NCBI GenBank assembly: GCA_025267735.1
Contig: CM046308.1
Span: 31,609,267 to 31,673,266 of the forward strand
Length of the DNA stretch: 64,000 bases
Direction of reading: 5' to 3'
From: Mactra quadrangularis
Lineage: Eukaryota > Mollusca > Bivalvia > Venerida > Mactridae
The notes below the pieces were generated by a model that was given only the letters and a program-made list of their open reading frames with translations, was not told the origin of the DNA and made no database searches. Each line of letters starts with the position of its first letter. Position 1 is the first letter of the stretch. The position numbers and the translations under genes are program-made. Positions 58,986 to 64,000 of this stretch are shown here, piece by piece.

Positions 58986-60254
58986 GTATAGATCAACATT
59001 ACAATTAATTGAGCAATGAGAATTCTCTATGAGAATACTTGATCAAATTGCAAAAAAAACTGTTACATTACAAATCCACCATAATTACCATAAACACTGG
59101 ACAGTGAACACAAACATGATTTATGAATTCTGTATTGACCTAGTTTTCGTGACTGACAGCCAATTGATTATTAGCTAAATCAAGAGCATACAAATTATTT
59201 TGTAATATTTTATTTTTCTTTGGCATCTACAAGTTTAAAAACATACTGAAAACATATTTCTGTTCCATTTATATACTCATGCTTGTAATTATATATTTCT
59301 GAGATACAGAATGTGGCATTTGGTAAGATACAAATTAGGTTAAATATAGACCAGTAAATCAGTACATGTGTCACTTTCTGATTGATGTTCGTTTTAGAGT
59401 TCATCTCTTCAACAAACATACTTGCACTATTAGAATGTGTATTGATATAAAAAGAAGGGCACCCACAAAGTTAGAAAATGCGATTCCGCAAGTGCAGTTA
59501 CAATAACGATGACTTGTATAACAATACTTATTTACAGCGTATTGTTCAACAAATAATTTGCATTTATACAGTATTCTATTATCATAATCGTGTTGTTATG
59601 CATATGAAAATTAAGATACCATAATTGCTTTAAGAAGTATTTTAAAATCTTAAAGAAACCAGAAAACAATGCTGAAGAAACTTAATGATTATCGTCTTCT
59701 TGATCAATTTATAAGATGCAAAAGAACTCCAACTACCGGGTAAATACATTTTGCCACTGGCTGGTAGCATTGTGATCCAAAACTATCCGCAAAACAAGTT
59801 TCATATCAGTTTTAATCAGTTCTGCCAAAAGTCTTGAATATATAATTTCATTGCCACGACTTACTTTATTATACATAATATTTGCATAATTTGTTAGCAT
59901 TTTGTCGTGATTGCAGGATAAAAGCTTCTAGGAACTGCTATATAATTATCAAAAATGGTTATTATTGACTTCTATATCAAACACAGATCCTAATTGGCTA
60001 GACATATAACTCATATCTCCAGTTAACTGTGAAGTTAATTTATGATAAAGTAAAATATAATTGCAGTAATTGCATCGATCTCATATCAAACAGTTTCGAC
60101 TGTCATATCTTACATGATAAGTCATAGCTTTAGCATTGTAGTCAGTTCTAACATCAGTCTTAGATTACCATAAATGGATTTCACACATTTGTCATTATCT
60201 GGTACAATTCCGCATGTTGTGAAGAATATGACATTTATAGGTTACCTTCTTTTA

Positions 60255-60370
60255 TACGAGCAAAACCTATTGAATATATACTTCCATAAAACCCATGGGT
60301 ATTACATGGTATTGACCGGAAATTGAAATGTAACGTTCTAATAACGTCAGTAAATGGAATATTGTATTTA
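60255..60370 (+). repeat. 3'-flank repeat, copy b of three
   Basis: Shares CGAGCAAA with copy c and GACCGGAAATTG with copy a. Confidence 0.7.
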
Positions 60371-63300
60371 TTTCTAATATCTTGAATATATTGGTTACGC
60401 ATTTAAGCAAATTACTAGCAAAAAGGATTGATGGTGTATTTATACAAATACACAGATAAATTTCGAAGAAGGCATTGTCTTTGGATGGTAACTAAGTTAA
60501 ATTTCTTCAATTTTCTGACGTCAACGCGAATCAGATAGTACTATATGAGTTGTAAAAATGATAATATCGCATTTCATGACTTAAGAGACTGCGTCTGTTT
60601 CTATGTATTATCGAAATATTCTACTACAAAATGAGTCATTCATTATAATACATTATCTTACATAGCTATTGCTCTACAATGTTATCAGATAAAAGAACTT
60701 GCAATCAGAATTTGTCTTCGTGATGTTTGCAAGTTGCTGTCAATTTACGATTTTTCCTTTATTGTTATTTATAGACAATCCGATAAAAGACCTTTCAGTA
60801 TTTGCCACCTCCCTTTCATGGACACTAAAACGTGTGGTGTTTTATATAAGAAACATCGCTGAACATGTTTGATAATTCTTGCATAAATAGGAGATCTGTT
60901 ATTAGTATCAAAAATGTAAGTTAAAAATTGTGAGTCCACAATTCAACTGTCAAAGAACTGTACTTATACTTTATGTAACAACACAGGAGATGTTTCAACG
61001 ATTAGATTCTTAGGTTATATTTTATTTCTTATTTCAGAGAAATTATCTCAGATTAACACTTTGCAGTCTACCGTTAATAGAATTTGACATTGCTTAATTA
61101 TTTTTTAATCTAGGTTCACGATGTTTAAAAATTCCTGTCAGTCTTTTCTTACTTATGTAGGCAAACTTAATTTTAATTTTATTTATCTACGATAAAATCA
61201 TTTAGACATTATCTATGTTTTAGAACATGACAGAAATCCTATTTTCCTCATTTAATCCAGACCCATTCATCAAGTCCAAGAAAAGTTATTGCTAATTCTC
61301 CAGTTGTCTGTTATGCCTTATTTAACTGATATAAACGAGTTGGTTTACCCTTTGACTGCTAGTCAGATAATTGAAGCGCATTGCTAGACTCTTGTTAAAG
61401 TTGTTTATCAATATCAAAATGTCTATTATCGGAAAAGTTCCTTTACGTTATTATTTCGATATGTGTAAAACATATCCAACTGCGTTAATAGTATGATTTA
61501 AGGATGTATGTATGACAATTTGATTTAAGTCAGTACATTTCACATGCAATGGTTCAATGAACATATTTTATCCTTAAATATCATTCAATTATCATATACT
61601 TTTGCCATATCTTACCATGGTAAGATTAAATGCAGCAGTAGAAGGACGATGACCGTAGAAAGAATTTTATGACTTAATTCGTAGCAGTTGTCCTGTCCGC
61701 GATCTAAAAGTGTTAAATTGGCAAACATGCTGCCGGCGAGTGGTATGGATAATGCTGGAGGATAAGGTAATCAAGGTAGGATGGCAAATAAGCAACTCGC
61801 TGTTATAAGTCATTGTTTCCTAATTATTATTTGTAAATAATAAATATTTATTTACAACTTTTATCGGTCATTCAATTATTTAGATTATACAATGTCTTTG
61901 TGGTATTGTGTAAGTGTCAAAGTTTATAAATGCTCTCATACATTTGTCTGCAAATTATTGATAAATTATATTGGGCATGTTTTATCAATGTCTCATTGGT
62001 TGGCAAAATAAACACTAGCTCCCTTCGCTTTCGATGCTTAAGATGCATTCGACTGTTTTATTAACATCATATATATTAGCTAAAATCAAAACACTAAGTA
62101 CAATATACAACGTATAGGAGACAGTAATATCCATTTAACTTATACTAAACATACTGCAAACAAGAATTAGAATACATAACTAACAAACCCACTTGATTCT
62201 ATCAACTGTAAATTACACTTTTTACACATTACTTTAACCGTTGGAATTAATAGCAAGGATTAACTTTAAATGCAGCTCAGCCTTTGAAGAATTATATTCT
62301 GTTTTAAGTAGCAAAAGTTTGCTAAAAACCGCAGTATTGGATTGCGTGTCAAAAACACAATCGTAGATGATGCGTCTACTAAAACATTCATGGAGCTTAA
62401 AAAACAAGATTGAAAACTCTACGATAATTGTATTTCTGGGATTACAAATTGTAGAATTTATTTACGCTTCAATTTACGAAATGACGTATTTGATTACATA
62501 GACGCTGTAATTGTTAGTTAATAGTTTTAGTTATCTGATTCAAAGGGCTGATCAATTAAGCACCTATCTCCGTATCGATTTGGTGTGATCCAATTTGTTT
62601 GCCAAATATTCAATGTAATCACTTATCAGGTTTCATAGAAGATAGTGTCACACACTAATACTATGATCACCACGACAAAACTTATCTGATATTGCTTGGT
62701 ACGACTTTTAGTATCAGAGAGCCAATAACATTGTTTGTTTCTTTATATCAAATGCATTCCGATAAAGGAATATTTCAATGCAAACTCGATGTAAATATCT
62801 TCTCATAAAACATGACCAAGACATAACTCGTACACTCCCACTGTACTGACTTGCCAAATGTATTTCGTAAAATATACTACCCAATGATTTGAAAACTTTT
62901 TATGGAGCTATCAAATAGTTTATGGTGTGAAATTCATTTCCATTTTATTCCTCATCCTATACGCTAGACTCACAATTTCGAGCAATATCCATTACAGTTA
63001 ATGCCTTCGCCAAGTTTTATTATTTTTCTGGAACAGTTAAACTTCTTCCAGCTATTGTTTTATGTTTTAGTGTTTCAATTCTCATCACATTAGTGGGTAT
63101 CACTTGTTATACCATAGGTGTCAAAACATATCGAATCCAGATTGAGTACTTTTCACGGGCGTCACCTTGTCTGTGTGCTTGTCTATTCTCGATTGTAATC
63201 ACTTAAACGGTATTTGATGCCCTATGAAACGGAAAATACGATAAAATGAGTTGACTACAATGCTTCAGTCGTTTGCTTTCGGCGAAAGATATCGATGATA

Positions 63301-63569
63301 TTTGCTTTTTTACAAACAATCATTGGTCTTTAGATTTTATCAAAACTGATTAAAATTTAGATTTAGCTGCTTTATACTCGTTTCGACAATGTTAAAATAA
63401 AGTTTGGCAGGCAACTAGTTTTATCTCAAAAGAGTATTTTGAAACCTTATTAGTGATCTTTTAGCAGGACAGAGGTACAAATTGGCATTCATTTACTTGT
63501 CACGGTCATATTCAAGACATCATGTAGAGTTGGTAATGTCTCTATATAATGACTTCCTTGCATGCGAGC

Positions 63570-63700
63570 AAACGTTATTGAAAAATATATTTTCTTAACA
63601 CTCATGGGAATTGAATAGCGAAATCAGGAAATTAGAAAGTAACGTTCCAGTTACGACAGTAAATAGAAATTTAGTTGAACCATGACATCGTGAATGAAAT
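63570..63700 (+). repeat. 3'-flank repeat, copy c of three
   Basis: Same order of blocks as copy a, including ACATCGTGAATG near the end. Confidence 0.7.
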
Positions 63701-64000
63701 AAATTATGTCGTTAAATAATTCATTCTACAGTCGTTCTGAATACTCATAATTGAGGAATATTTAACGCATCCTATGGTCGGAAATTTGAGTATTACCATA
63801 ATAGCAAAGAAGACGATTGTGTAACTATTCCTTTGGTCGGATTTAATCTTACGACGCCTGTTGTATTTTAATGAAAAAGTAGAGAGATCCGATTATAAAA
63901 ATTACTTTAAATTAAACATCAACAAAAGTTTAATAAAAAACACATATATAACAGAATGTTACTACTGTAGTACTACATCGGTTTATTTCTTAAAACAATT

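Larger units (their letters stand above)
55056..64000. other. 3' UTR and intergenic flank without a supported gene
   Basis: After the presumed short 3' UTR I see no exon-like frame, tRNA gene or autonomous transposon. It does hold decayed direct repeats: 56640-56700 with 59970-60025 (core GATTGGCTAGAC / AATTGGCTAGAC), and 57058-57200 with 60255-60370 and 63570-63700 (core ATTGAAAAATATATTTTCTT, then GGAAATT..AAAGTAACGTT and CAGTAAATAGAAA). A fragment near 58935-58985 (TAGCGACGTTAAATA) resembles a SINE 3' end. Confidence 0.6.

Noticed and set aside
1..64000. CRISPR arrays, operons, ribosome binding sites or phage/viral modules
   Set aside because: No regularly spaced short repeats with unique spacers and no bacterial-type gene packing; the window is eukaryotic.

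Overview
The window is AT-rich animal genomic DNA and looks molluscan, most likely bivalve. The evidence is one long intron-rich gene with metazoan GT-AG splice sites and a metazoan-only product, plus several tRNA-headed SINEs and small terminal-inverted-repeat elements of the kind common in mollusc genomes. Nothing bacterial or viral is seen. The species is not determinable by eye.

One protein-coding gene fills most of the window on the + strand. I assembled nine coding exons by hand (1235-1275, 34901-35001, 50611-50678, 50978-51284, 51734-51874, 52788-52940, 53751-53911, 54238-54330 or 54357, 54792-55055). All junctions keep frame and give a 442- or 451-residue Cys-loop ligand-gated ion channel subunit. 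It has a signal peptide, an extracellular ligand-binding domain, a 13-residue Cys loop, four membrane segments and the Pro-Ala-Arg anion-selectivity motif before M2. Its closest resemblance is to GABA-A receptor alpha-type subunits. Exon sizes also match the vertebrate GABA-A gene plan (68, about 221+83 fused, 141, 153 nt). Unusual points are a rewritten M2 pore helix, a GC-AG intron after M3, two in-frame donors 27 nt apart in the cytoplasmic loop, and Asn in place of the Asp of the WxPD motif.

Layout: 1-1234 is upstream/5' region. 1276-34900 is a 33.6 kb first intron with SINEs, two long foldback elements, a polypyrimidine tract and a cluster of CRE/E-box/YY1-like sites near 25.3-25.6 kb. 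Its second half holds decayed colinear repeats that look like an old tandem triplication. 35002-50610 is a 15.6 kb second intron with a 240 bp TIR element, a GGAC minisatellite, a (TA)n microsatellite and more low-copy repeats. 50611-55055 is the compact part of the gene, with a polyadenylation signal candidate at 55219. 55056-64000 is intergenic with further decayed repeats spaced about 3.3 kb apart.

Other than the channel gene I could not support any second gene. The many short open frames elsewhere look like chance or repeat-derived frames.
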